DNA from: Anaerolineae bacterium
GTDB taxonomy: Bacteria; Chloroflexota; Anaerolineae; Epilineales; Epilineaceae
Direction of reading: 5' to 3'
Assembly (NCBI GenBank): GCA_029262755.1
Contig: JAJCYU010000105.1
Location: 1 to 46,498, forward strand
DNA length: 46,498 bases
Within the stretch, counting starts at the first letter, position 1. Every line of letters starts with the position of its first letter. The position numbers were made by a program, and so were the translations under genes. A model generated the notes under the pieces. It searched no databases, was not told the origin of the DNA, and saw only the letters and a program-made list of their open reading frames with translations. Shown here piece by piece: positions 8,859 through 16,312 of this stretch.

Positions 8859-10280
8859 CTACCCGGCCGCATCTACGTGCATCGGCAATCCGTCGTGGGG
8901 GCGCAGCGAGAAGCCGTTGTCGGGCACCATCGTGAATCCGGGCGCCAAGCTCATGCGCGTGCGCTGCAGCATCGTGGCCAGCACGAGCGTCGCCTCGGTC
9001 AACGCGAAGGTCTGCCCGATGCACTTGCGCGGCCCCGCGCCGAAGGGCAGGTAGGCGCCCGCGTGATCCGCCTCCTCGGCGCGACCGTCCAGCCAGCGCT
9101 CAGGGTCGAAGGCCGCGGGTGCGTCCCAGTAGCGCGGATCACGGTGGGCGAAATACGGCAGCAGCGTGAGGCTCTGGCCGGCCTTGACCCGCACGCCGAG
9201 CACCACGTCCTCCCCGATCGCCTGCCTGCTGATGGCCCACGCCGGCGGGTAGAGCCGCATCGCCTCGTCGACGACGGCGCGCGTACGGCGTAGCGCGGGC
9301 AGGTCGTCCACGGTCGCGGACCGCGTGCCGAGGACCTCGGCCAACTCGGCGCGCAGCTCCGCTTCTGCCGCGGGGTGCTCCGCAAGCAGCCACAAGGCCC
9401 ACGCCAACGCGGCGGCCGTCGTCTCGTGCCCGGCACCGAACATGACGCCGAGCTCCGCGCGCAACACGGCGTCGGGCATCGCCTCGTCCGTGTCGGGATC
9501 GCGCAGCTCCATGAGCATGCCCATGAAGTCGTCGCCGGTCTCACCGGCTGCGCGACGCTCGTCGAGCATCGCTTGCATGCGGCCCTGGATCCGGATGCGC
9601 GCCGAACGCAGTGCACGGTTGCGCCGGGTCGGCACCGCCAATGGGGGCGCGACGAAGTGCTGGGTACGCCACGCAAAGTAATCCGTGCTGGTGATGAAGG
9701 CCCGCGCCAGATCCCGCGCTTCGCCCTCGAAATCGACCCCGAAGAGCGCTTCGCCCACGATGACCATGGTCAGCGCGCGCATCTCGGCGGCCATGTCCAG
9801 CGCCCCGTCGTGAGCCCGGCCGAGCCAGCGGTCCACGAAGTCTTCCGTGCGCGCCACCATCGCGTCGGCAAAGCCGGCAATCCGGCGCCGATGGAAGGCC
9901 GGCTGTAGCCGGCGCCGACGCGCAAGCCAATCCTCGCCGTCGCTCGTGAAGAGGTTGTCGCCGGTGAGTTTCAGGAAGAGTCCGTTCGTGAAGGGCTCGC
10001 GCTGGTAGTTGCGGTGGTTGTCGCGCAGAACGTGCCGAATACCTTCCGGATGGAACACGGTCAGGATCGGGCTCGGACCAAAGCGGATCTCCACGACGTC
10101 GCCGTGCCGCGCCTGCACTTCCGCGTAGAATTCGAGCCCCTCCTCGCGGTATCGGGCTAACGATCCGAGGAGCCAATGTCCGCTCTCGCGCGGCGCGGCC
10201 TGCGGCCGGACTGTCGGCGATGAAGCACCGTTGGTCCGAATCGTTCGGGGTTCCTCGCCGGGCTGGGTTGAGGTGGTCAT
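8859..10280 (-). CDS. Cytochrome P450
   Basis: 473 residues. The I-helix oxygen-activation motif is AGHETTAAALAW, the ExxR motif lies in DEAMRLYPPAW, and the heme-binding loop is FGAGPRKCIG with the thiolate ligand Cys420. The N-terminus has a Pro-rich leader but no clear membrane anchor, so the enzyme is probably soluble. Family members hydroxylate fatty acids, terpenoids or xenobiotics using electrons from a ferredoxin or reductase; no redox partner gene is in this window, and the substrate cannot be read. The ATG at 10280 has AAGGAG 5 nt upstream; the open frame extends 80 codons further upstream without a ribosome site or conserved sequence. Divergent from the winged-helix-like gene that starts 166 bp away. 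Confidence 0.95.
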   Translation of the reverse strand: MTTSTQPGEEPRTIRTNGASSPTVRPQAAPRESGHWLLGSLARYREEGLEFYAEVQARHGDVVEIRFGPSPILTVFHPEGIRHVLRDNHRNYQREPFTNGLFLKLTGDNLFTSDGEDWLARRRRLQPAFHRRRIAGFADAMVARTEDFVDRWLGRAHDGALDMAAEMRALTMVIVGEALFGVDFEGEARDLARAFITSTDYFAWRTQHFVAPPLAVPTRRNRALRSARIRIQGRMQAMLDERRAAGETGDDFMGMLMELRDPDTDEAMPDAVLRAELGVMFGAGHETTAAALAWALWLLAEHPAAEAELRAELAEVLGTRSATVDDLPALRRTRAVVDEAMRLYPPAWAISRQAIGEDVVLGVRVKAGQSLTLLPYFAHRDPRYWDAPAAFDPERWLDGRAEEADHAGAYLPFGAGPRKCIGQTFALTEATLVLATMLQRTRMSLAPGFTMVPDNGFSLRPHDGLPMHVDAAG

Positions 10281-10445
10281 TGGAGCTCCTTCGCGCAGGA
10301 CAACGCGCACCATTCCAAGAAGAATAGCGGTGCCCGCGTAACGTTGAACCGGACGCGGGGGACCGTCGTTCACGTTGACTGGGCGCCATCGCCAAGCGCC
10401 CCCAACCAACAACCCCCCACATCCAATTGCAAGGAGCCCCCACCC

Positions 10446-11366
10446 ATGTCGAACAATGAATGGTTCTCGGAGCAACGAAGCGAGCTGATGCAGGCGATGT
10501 ATCAGCACTACCAGCAGCACATCCAGCAGACGATGGAAGCCGAAAGCCTCGAAGGTTGGGACCTCACCCTCGCGCAGATCGCGTACGCCAGAGGCGATTC
10601 ACCGGTCCGCGCGGCGGATGCTGCGCGCCACGTTCCCTTCTCCGGCGAGGACTTCTTCTCCCAACGTCTAGCCGGCGCCGCCGAACGCGGCTTCCTGGAG
10701 CAGGTGGGCGATGACGGCTACCGCCTGAGCGCCCGCGGCCGCGAGCTCGTCGACCGGCTGCAGGGCGGCGTCGACGCGGCCCTCGCCGACGCACCCGTGG
10801 ACGTCGAGGCCGCTGAGGCCGTCACGGGCGCGTTGCGCAAGCATGTCGAGGGCTGCCTCGGCTGCGACATCGAAAAGCCGAACCTCTCCTACAGCCGGCG
10901 TTTCGATCCGGGCGCAGACGCCCCTGTGCTGCAACGTCTCCGGCGCGCGGTCAACGACCTCAACGCCTTCCGCGACGACGCGCACACCGCTGCGTGGCGC
11001 GAGCTCGGCGTCTCGGGTCACGAATGGGAGGCCTTCTCCCACGTCTGGGGCGAAAAGGTCTGGGGCGACAGCGTCGCCACGGCCGCCGAGGTAGCCGAGA
11101 AGCTCGGCTTCCGCGGCTACGACGCAAACGAGTACCGCGAGGCGCTCGAGGCCTCCGTCGGCCGCGGCTGGCTCGCCCACGACGGCGACCGCTACGTGGT
11201 AACCGAAGAGGGCCGCCGCGTACGCGAGGCCGCCGAGGCCAAGACCGACGAGCTCTTCTTCGAAGGCTGGCAGCACGGCGCCGAGGAATCCGAATCGCTC
11301 CGCGCGACGATGAAGTCGCTCGCCGAGCAGCTAAAGGAGACCGCGCCTCAGCCGCAGGAGGCGTAG
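10446..11366 (+). CDS. Unrecognised protein with two winged-helix-like halves
   Basis: 306 residues, not recognised as a named family. The N-terminal part (about 30-105) ends in LEQVGDDGYRLSARGRELVD and the C-terminal part (about 210-285) in LAHDGDRYVVTEEGRRVREA. Both have the pattern of helices followed by a beta-hairpin wing and a final helix typical of MarR/PadR-like winged helices, so the protein looks internally duplicated. A single Cys pair (CLGCD, about residue 138) lies between them. There is no signal peptide; it is cytoplasmic and acidic. The ATG at 10446 is 9 nt after AAGGAG. It is transcribed divergently from the P450 gene and could regulate it, but that is inference from position only. 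A strong hairpin follows the stop. Confidence 0.75.
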   Translation: MSNNEWFSEQRSELMQAMYQHYQQHIQQTMEAESLEGWDLTLAQIAYARGDSPVRAADAARHVPFSGEDFFSQRLAGAAERGFLEQVGDDGYRLSARGRELVDRLQGGVDAALADAPVDVEAAEAVTGALRKHVEGCLGCDIEKPNLSYSRRFDPGADAPVLQRLRRAVNDLNAFRDDAHTAAWRELGVSGHEWEAFSHVWGEKVWGDSVATAAEVAEKLGFRGYDANEYREALEASVGRGWLAHDGDRYVVTEEGRRVREAAEAKTDELFFEGWQHGAEESESLRATMKSLAEQLKETAPQPQEA

Positions 11367-11428
11367 GGGCCGCGGCAAGACTTAGCAACGCTGCAACGCT
11401 GGGCCACTGGCTAGGTTGCGCGACGTGA

Positions 11429-11459
11429 AGAGAGGGCGCCTGGTACTGGCGCCCTCTCT
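11429..11459. terminator. Strong hairpin terminator (possibly bidirectional)
   Basis: Perfect 12-bp stem AGAGAGGGCGCC (11429-11440) with GGCGCCCTCTCT (11448-11459) and a 7-nt loop, between the plus-strand winged-helix-like gene and the convergent lipoprotein gene. The downstream T content is weak (CGTTGTCT). Confidence 0.65.
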
Positions 11460-11529
11460 CGTTGTCTGGTGATCGATGCCTTGCGGACGATGAGGCCCTA
11501 ACGCTTCGCTTGAGCTCGCCCGCGCTGCC

Positions 11530-12288
11530 CTACGGCTGGGTGAAGCCCTCCGGGGCGAACAGCATCGCGCTCCACCGGTGCCCGCCGTTCTCCTCTACCG
11601 TGAAGAACATCAGGGCCTCACCGAGACCGTCCATGCCCCAGCCGGTACTGTGCAACACCTGCGCAACGGTCTCGTCCGGCCCCAGCATCTGCGTCGGGTC
11701 GATGCCGCCGAGCATGGCCGTTAGATTGGCCTCCTCGGAGGTGAAGCCGATTTGGGCATCGTTGTTCATGTAATTCTCGGCCAGCGACCGCGCCAGGTCG
11801 ACCAGCTCCACCTGCGTCCACTCGCTGCGATAGTGTCCAAAGCCGAACGGGTTGCGTGCCATCTTCACCATCGACGCCGTGTCGCGCATGATGGCCAGCG
11901 TCTTGAAGCCCTCGATCATCCCTTCCAAGGGCATCAGCATGCCTTCGTTGCCCTTGCGTCCGTCGTAGAAGGACGAAGGAGTCGGCGCACTCGGCGGCGG
12001 CCCGGGATCGCCCGCGCCGGTGCCGCCGTCCGCATCGACCGGCTGCCCTTCGGGCGCGGGATCGGAGCCGGTGTCGGCGTCGGTGTTCGCATCGGCTCCG
12101 GTATCCGCATCGACCGGTGCGTCGACGACGGCCGGCGCATCACCGACGGTGCCCGCTTCCTCCGCGGGCGTGCATGCGGCGAGGGCGAGCGGGGCGAGCA
12201 CGAGCAGCGCGAGCGCAAGAACGGCGCGCCACGTGGGTCGGGACCGGCGACCGCTGTGGGGCGTCAAGGTAGGATTCATTTGGGACAT
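11530..12288 (-). CDS. Lipoprotein with uncharacterised C-terminal domain
   Basis: 252 residues. A Tat/Sec-like basic start (RRSRPTWR) and a hydrophobic segment end in the lipobox LALAAC, followed by a low-complexity Asp/Ala/Pro linker (about residues 45-100) and a C-terminal domain of about 140 residues. The last ~105 residues resemble the end of the protein at 13599-15197: both have PFG.G.YRSEW, then AML.G.DP..MLGPD, VLHS.GWG, and end W.SA.L.AP.GF..P. The domain is unknown to me. The ATG at 12288 is preceded by GAGGAG at good spacing. Expected to sit on the outer face of the membrane. No operon partner. Confidence 0.8.
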   Translation of the reverse strand: MSQMNPTLTPHSGRRSRPTWRAVLALALLVLAPLALAACTPAEEAGTVGDAPAVVDAPVDADTGADANTDADTGSDPAPEGQPVDADGGTGAGDPGPPPSAPTPSSFYDGRKGNEGMLMPLEGMIEGFKTLAIMRDTASMVKMARNPFGFGHYRSEWTQVELVDLARSLAENYMNNDAQIGFTSEEANLTAMLGGIDPTQMLGPDETVAQVLHSTGWGMDGLGEALMFFTVEENGGHRWSAMLFAPEGFTQP

Positions 12289-12411
12289 CGGGCACTCCTC
12301 AAGTGGGGGAACCGCGCGGGCATCGGGTCGACCGCGCGCCTTCGGCGTCAACCTCGCGCCGGGGCGAGCGCGGGGAGGCGGGCTTCGCCGCCGACGTACG
12401 CGGTGCGCGTA

Positions 12412-12441
12412 TTGTACGACCTGCCGCACGCTGCATAGAAT
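12412..12441 (+). promoter_or_regulatory. Promoter of tRNA-Gln
   Basis: TTGTAC (12412-12417), an 18-bp spacer and TAGAAT (12436-12441) place the transcription start at about 12448, five bases before the mature tRNA. Near-consensus for the housekeeping sigma factor. Confidence 0.6.
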
Positions 12442-12452
12442 AAAGCCAGCGG

Positions 12453-12523
12453 TGGGGGGTCGTCTAAGGGCAAGACGGCGGACTTTGAATCCGCTAATCC
12501 GGGTTCGAATCCCGGCCTCCCAG
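12453..12523 (+). tRNA. trnQ: tRNA-Gln (anticodon TTG)
   Basis: A 71-nt cloverleaf. The acceptor arm TGGGGGG pairs with CCTCCCA (one G-U), the D-arm region is GTCGTCTAAGGGCAAGAC, the anticodon stem GCGGA/TCCGC encloses CTTTGAA with anticodon TTG at 12485-12487, and the T-arm CCGGG/TTCGAAT/CCCGG is perfect. The discriminator base is G, and CCA is not encoded. U1-A72 with a G73 discriminator and this D-arm are typical of bacterial tRNA-Gln. It stands alone, with its own promoter and a following hairpin. Confidence 0.96.
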
Positions 12524-12540
12524 TTTGGCGGAAAGTAGCG

Positions 12541-12572
12541 ACGAGCGGCGATCCGAGAGGGTCGCCGCTCGT
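12541..12572 (+). terminator. Hairpin terminator after tRNA-Gln
   Basis: An 11-bp stem ACGAGCGGCGA (12541-12551) with TCGCCGCTCGT (12562-12572), 18 bp after the tRNA. The top of the stem and loop share the pattern GCGGCGA..CGAGA..TCGCCGC with the hairpin at 13421-13462. There is no T-run. Confidence 0.55.
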
Positions 12573-12879
12573 GCTGAGTAGCGCACGGACGCAGGATCGG
12601 TCTCCGGTTCAACGCGGGCCGCACACCCCGTCCTTGGCCGTCTCCAGAACGCGAGCGCACCCCTCGAATATCGGTCTGTCCTCGCGACTGTCAATCTATT
12701 CACGCCGTGGTGGATTATCATTCACGGCGTCAATAGATTCGCACCTGGCAACACGGTGCCGCCGTTTCGGTCTACACGGGGAACATCGGCCCACCACGCG
12801 CGTAGCTAGCGCGGAGACAACCGCAATTCTGAGAGCCACGACGTCCTTACCGGCTCTCCCCCTCCTAGGAACACGCGAC

Positions 12880-13305
12880 ATGAATCCGCTTCGGATTATC
12901 TTCCTTGCCACGATCTTGCTTGCCTCCCTCGGCCTGACGGCCTGCTCCGGAAGCACCGATGTGGCGGGCTCAGCCTCGGACGCCGAGCAGGCGAGCAAAG
13001 GGGGCGCAGACGGAGAGCTCGTATGGCCGGTGGACAGCGCGAGGGCGATTCTCGACGCGATCGAGAACTTCGAGGACGACTCGATCAACATGGCGATGCT
13101 TGACGAAATCGCTTCGAAGCAGGACCTCAAGGCCGAGGTGGAGGAGCTGGACGGCTTCTTGCAGCGCATCGCGAGCGGAGATCTAGGATCCGGTCGAACG
13201 GGCAGCGAGGCCTTGGTCACCGTCGCGACGGGTATAACGCAGGGCAGGACCGTGCCCACCCCAGACCTGCGGGACGCGCTGCGGGAGATCATCGAGACCA
13301 AGTAG
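12880..13305 (+). CDS. Small lipoprotein, third member of the TDVSG-type family
   Basis: 141 residues. Signal peptide with lipobox ASLGLTAC (about residues 15-22), then STDVAGSASDAE. This closely resembles the start of the two large lipoproteins at 25562 and 28804 (ASLGLAAC followed by TDVSGTAGDT), so the three share a leader and linker although the rest of this one is shorter and lacks their Cys-rich core. The mature part is helical and acidic (residues 45-141). The ATG at 12880 has TAGGA 8 nt upstream; the open frame extends further upstream but without signal. Function unknown; membrane-anchored on the outside. Confidence 0.75.
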   Translation: MNPLRIIFLATILLASLGLTACSGSTDVAGSASDAEQASKGGADGELVWPVDSARAILDAIENFEDDSINMAMLDEIASKQDLKAEVEELDGFLQRIASGDLGSGRTGSEALVTVATGITQGRTVPTPDLRDALREIIETK

Positions 13306-13420
13306 CGGCTCGAGACGGTTCACGTCGCGATACGCGTGGACCATCCCCGAGTGTCCTGCCGGCCTGTTGATGGCCCGTCCCAGCACGGCAACCCAACACG
13401 CTGGCGTGAACATCGCATCA

Positions 13421-13462
13421 ACGCACAAAGCGGCGACCCGAGAAGGTCGCCGCTTTGTGCGT
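13421..13462. terminator. 18-bp perfect hairpin between convergent genes
   Basis: ACGCACAAAGCGGCGACC (13421-13438) and its exact reverse complement (13445-13462) enclose the 6-nt loop CGAGAA. It lies 115 bp after the small lipoprotein gene and 136 bp before the end of the convergent lipoprotein gene. It lacks a T-run but is very stable, so it could end transcripts from either side. Confidence 0.6.
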
Positions 13463-13598
13463 GTACTAGCCATCGTGTCCAGGCTGCGCGCCCCTACAAC
13501 GTTCGCGTCCACCGCTCGACCATCGCACGTGGGGACGAGTAACGAGCGCGATACGCCATCGTTCTCGCGCTCGTTCATCGCGATCGCGCTCGTGCTTG

Positions 13599-15197
13599 CT
13601 ACGGGAGAGCGAAGCCGTCCGGGGCGATCAGGAGGGCGCTCCAGACGTAGCCGCCGTCCGTGCTTTCGGTGACGAAGATCATCGCTTCGTCGTTGCCCTC
13701 GGCTCCCCAGCCGCTGCTGTGCAGCACGGCGACGACCGGGACATCGGGGCCGAGCATGGCCATCGGGTCGACGCCGTCCAGCATCGCGCTGAGGTCGGTG
13801 TCGGGCGAAGAGAAGACGAGGGGCGAACTGCCCGCCAGGTAGACCGTCTTCAGCTGCCCCGCCAACTCGTCCGGCGTGATCAAGGACCATTCGCTGCGGT
13901 ACGGGCCGAGGCCGAAGGGGTCAGTGGCCAGCGCCGTCATCCCGGGGATGTCGCGCGCCAGCACCCGCGTTTCCAGGTTGTCGATGAACTCCTTGGCCGG
14001 CGCGTCGGAGGCGCCCGTCGCGTCGAACAGCCACGCCAGCGCGTCCTCGCCGCTCGTCGCGACGACAGGCAGCAGATCGCGATCGAAGCCGGCGAGCCGG
14101 GCGTCTGCCGGTAGCGCGAGCTCCGTGAGATCACCGGTCGAGGGGCGGTAGGCCATCGTGCGTGTCGGTTCGCCCATCACGGCCGTGTCGAGGAGCGCGA
14201 GGTCGGCCTCGACCCACGTCGCCGTGCCCAGGTCGGCGCCGATCATGCGCGGCTCGCTGTCGCCGGTCGGGTCGAGGAGATGGACAGCGCGTAGCGCCGG
14301 GTCGAACGTTACAAACTGCGCGGCGAGCAAGCGCCCGTCCGGGCTCCAGCTCGGCGCGGGGAACCAACCGCCAAAGCCCATCGGCTCGTAGGCTGCCAGG
14401 GTACGAGCCGTCCGCTCGACGAGATCGAAGAGGACGATCGCGATGTCGTCGTTGGCCACCAGCCAGACCAGCTTCGTGCCGTCCGGGCTGAACGCCGGGC
14501 TCGTGACGTAGCGCGTCTGAGCGGGCGCACCCTCGAAGGCCGGGATGTCGAAGGCCTTGATCGTGCCGTTGCGCCAAAGGTGGGGCACGCCTGCACGATC
14601 GAAGGCCAGGGTGCGGCCGTCGGGCGAGGCGTCGGGAGGCGAGGCCATGTTGTGATCGGGATCGAGGATCCCGACCGTTCCGGACTCAGTGTCGATCACG
14701 CTCAAATGGCCGATGTTGGGGCCGTCTTCCTCATCGGCCGTGTGCAGGCCGCACGCAACGCGAGTGCGATCGAGCCACGCGAAGCAGCGGACGAGACGGC
14801 CGGGGAGGTCGATTAGGCGCATTTCGCCCGACGCCACGTCGAGCATCGGCAGCTGATCGGAGCGGGCATCCGGCGCGACGGGGATTCCGCGATCGCCCCA
14901 AGGAGAAAAGAGCACGCCCGTATCGTGCAGCTGCTGGGCGACACCCGCCTCGGCGACGCGCCACATACCGGCGTCCGTCTGGAACCGCAGGCCGACCGGC
15001 GCCGCGTCATCCACGGTCAAGGTCACGATCGAGGCCGTGGGCGTGGCGGGCGGGTTGGTCGGCGCGGCGGCGGTTGTCGGCGCCGCTTCGGCGGCGGGCT
15101 CCGAAGGAGCGGAGGCCGGGGAGGGGCTGCAAGCCGCTGCGGACAGCACAAGAACGGTGCAAAGGGCGGATAGTACGTGCTTGCTCGGGACCATCAT
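13599..15197 (-). CDS. Lipoprotein with TolB/PD40-like beta-propeller and shared C-terminal domain
   Basis: 532 residues. Signal peptide with lipobox LVLSAAAC, an Ala/Pro/Thr linker (to about residue 60), then a propeller region (about 65-390) with WD40-like PD40 repeats such as SPAFSPDGTKLVWL and PSWSPDGRLLAAQF, as in TolB-like secreted proteins. The last ~105 residues (from DPFGLGPYRSEW) match the C-terminus of the lipoprotein at 11530-12288. Two adjacent ATGs (15197 and 15194) lie 12-15 nt after GAGGAG; the first is used. Probably an exposed binding protein; ligand unknown. Followed by the 18-bp hairpin on its 3' side. Confidence 0.82.
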   Translation of the reverse strand: MMVPSKHVLSALCTVLVLSAAACSPSPASAPSEPAAEAAPTTAAAPTNPPATPTASIVTLTVDDAAPVGLRFQTDAGMWRVAEAGVAQQLHDTGVLFSPWGDRGIPVAPDARSDQLPMLDVASGEMRLIDLPGRLVRCFAWLDRTRVACGLHTADEEDGPNIGHLSVIDTESGTVGILDPDHNMASPPDASPDGRTLAFDRAGVPHLWRNGTIKAFDIPAFEGAPAQTRYVTSPAFSPDGTKLVWLVANDDIAIVLFDLVERTARTLAAYEPMGFGGWFPAPSWSPDGRLLAAQFVTFDPALRAVHLLDPTGDSEPRMIGADLGTATWVEADLALLDTAVMGEPTRTMAYRPSTGDLTELALPADARLAGFDRDLLPVVATSGEDALAWLFDATGASDAPAKEFIDNLETRVLARDIPGMTALATDPFGLGPYRSEWSLITPDELAGQLKTVYLAGSSPLVFSSPDTDLSAMLDGVDPMAMLGPDVPVVAVLHSSGWGAEGNDEAMIFVTESTDGGYVWSALLIAPDGFALP

Positions 15198-15572
15198 GGA
15201 AGAACCAGACTCCTCAGCATGTGCGTGCAGAAAGCACAGGGGGCAATGCTTGTCGGGGGCATCGCTTGTCGATCGTTGGTTTCGGCCGAAGCTTCGTGCG
15301 GCGACGTGTAGAACGGCGATGTCTAGAATGGCGTTGTCGTGCGAGACGATGCTCCGCATGCCGATCGGGTAACTTTACCTGCGCCGCCGGCAAGACGTTC
15401 GATTCTGGATGTGATTCAAGCGACATGTTTTTTCTCGAACCCGGCACCGTAGGGCTCGGTATACCGTCCGTGACCGGCGCGTCCCCATTCACGAGGCCGC
15501 GCGTCCCCCGGTCCGGGCCGCCTTCATAGTTCGTCCCTTGCAAGCCACCGCCCCGAAGACCGGAGACACACC
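15198..15572. other. 375-bp divergent intergenic region
   Basis: It separates the minus-strand propeller lipoprotein from the plus-strand secreted protein and must carry both promoters. I see short AT-richer patches (15405-15435, with a TTTTTT run) and a small palindrome GGTATACC near 15459, but no convincing -35/-10 pair and no coding sequence. Confidence 0.4.
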
Positions 15573-16298
15573 ATGTTCAGCCGTCGCCATACATCGCCTC
15601 GAACGTTCAGTCGGCTGCCCGCCTTGTGCGCGGCGTTCGCCCTCGCATTCGCATTTGTGCTCGTCCCACGACCTGCCTCCGCCGACTGCGCGCCTACGGT
15701 GCCGTGTTTGTGCCCGGACACGGACGAGTTCGGCACGGATCAACCCATACACAGTGCCTTGATCGACGTGATTGGGAGCGATGTGGACGGTCACTTCGTA
15801 CGGATCGTTGCCATTTGGAGCGGCCGAACCGCCGGAACGGCACCCGCACAGGTCGGCGATGAGATCTGGGTGCTCGACGAGTCGTGGCACCCGCTGCGCC
15901 AAGCCTACATGCCCGAGGCCGGGCGACGCGCGTTGATGGCCTGGTCGGCAGGCGACGAGGCGGAAGACGGTTACCTTCTCTACCTGCTCGATCGACGCGA
16001 TCGCGTTCGGTGCGAGCAAGATTGCCGCTTCCGAATGGACGCCGCAGACGCCGCGCAAGCCATTCTCGCCGACGCCGCGACCTGCGCCGCCCTACGCGAC
16101 GCCGCGGGCTACGTGGAAGGCGATCCGGGTTGCCTGGACGTGGTCACGCCCATGGCGCTGCCGTACATCCTTGGCCACGCCGCCTGGTGCGAGTACGAGA
16201 CGAGCCTCCGCTACGGTGGCGTCCTTGGCATGATCGGGCTGCTCGGGGTGTTCGGGTGGCTGCAGCGGCGAAGGGTACGGTCTACGAGGCACGAGTAG
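15573..16298 (+). CDS. Secreted Cys-rich protein with C-terminal membrane anchor
   Basis: 241 residues, not recognised. A signal peptide (hydrophobic ALCAAFALAFAFVLV, cleavage after ASA near residue 37) leads to DCAPTVPCLCP, a Cys cluster like the start of netrin/TIMP-type domains, which begin with CxC and bind partners outside the cell; that similarity is weak. Further Cys pairs (CEQDC, and CAALRDAAGYVEGDPGC) suggest disulfides. The C-terminus has a transmembrane helix (about 216-230, VLGMIGLLGVFGWLQ) followed by RRRVRSTRHE, an arrangement resembling sortase/exosortase-type tails although no LPxTG or PEP motif precedes it. The ATG has GGAG 7 nt upstream. Convergent with the giant VWA gene, 14 bp apart. 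Confidence 0.7.
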   Translation: MFSRRHTSPRTFSRLPALCAAFALAFAFVLVPRPASADCAPTVPCLCPDTDEFGTDQPIHSALIDVIGSDVDGHFVRIVAIWSGRTAGTAPAQVGDEIWVLDESWHPLRQAYMPEAGRRALMAWSAGDEAEDGYLLYLLDRRDRVRCEQDCRFRMDAADAAQAILADAATCAALRDAAGYVEGDPGCLDVVTPMALPYILGHAAWCEYETSLRYGGVLGMIGLLGVFGWLQRRRVRSTRHE

Positions 16299-16312
16299 GC
16301 CCCGCGCCCTGT

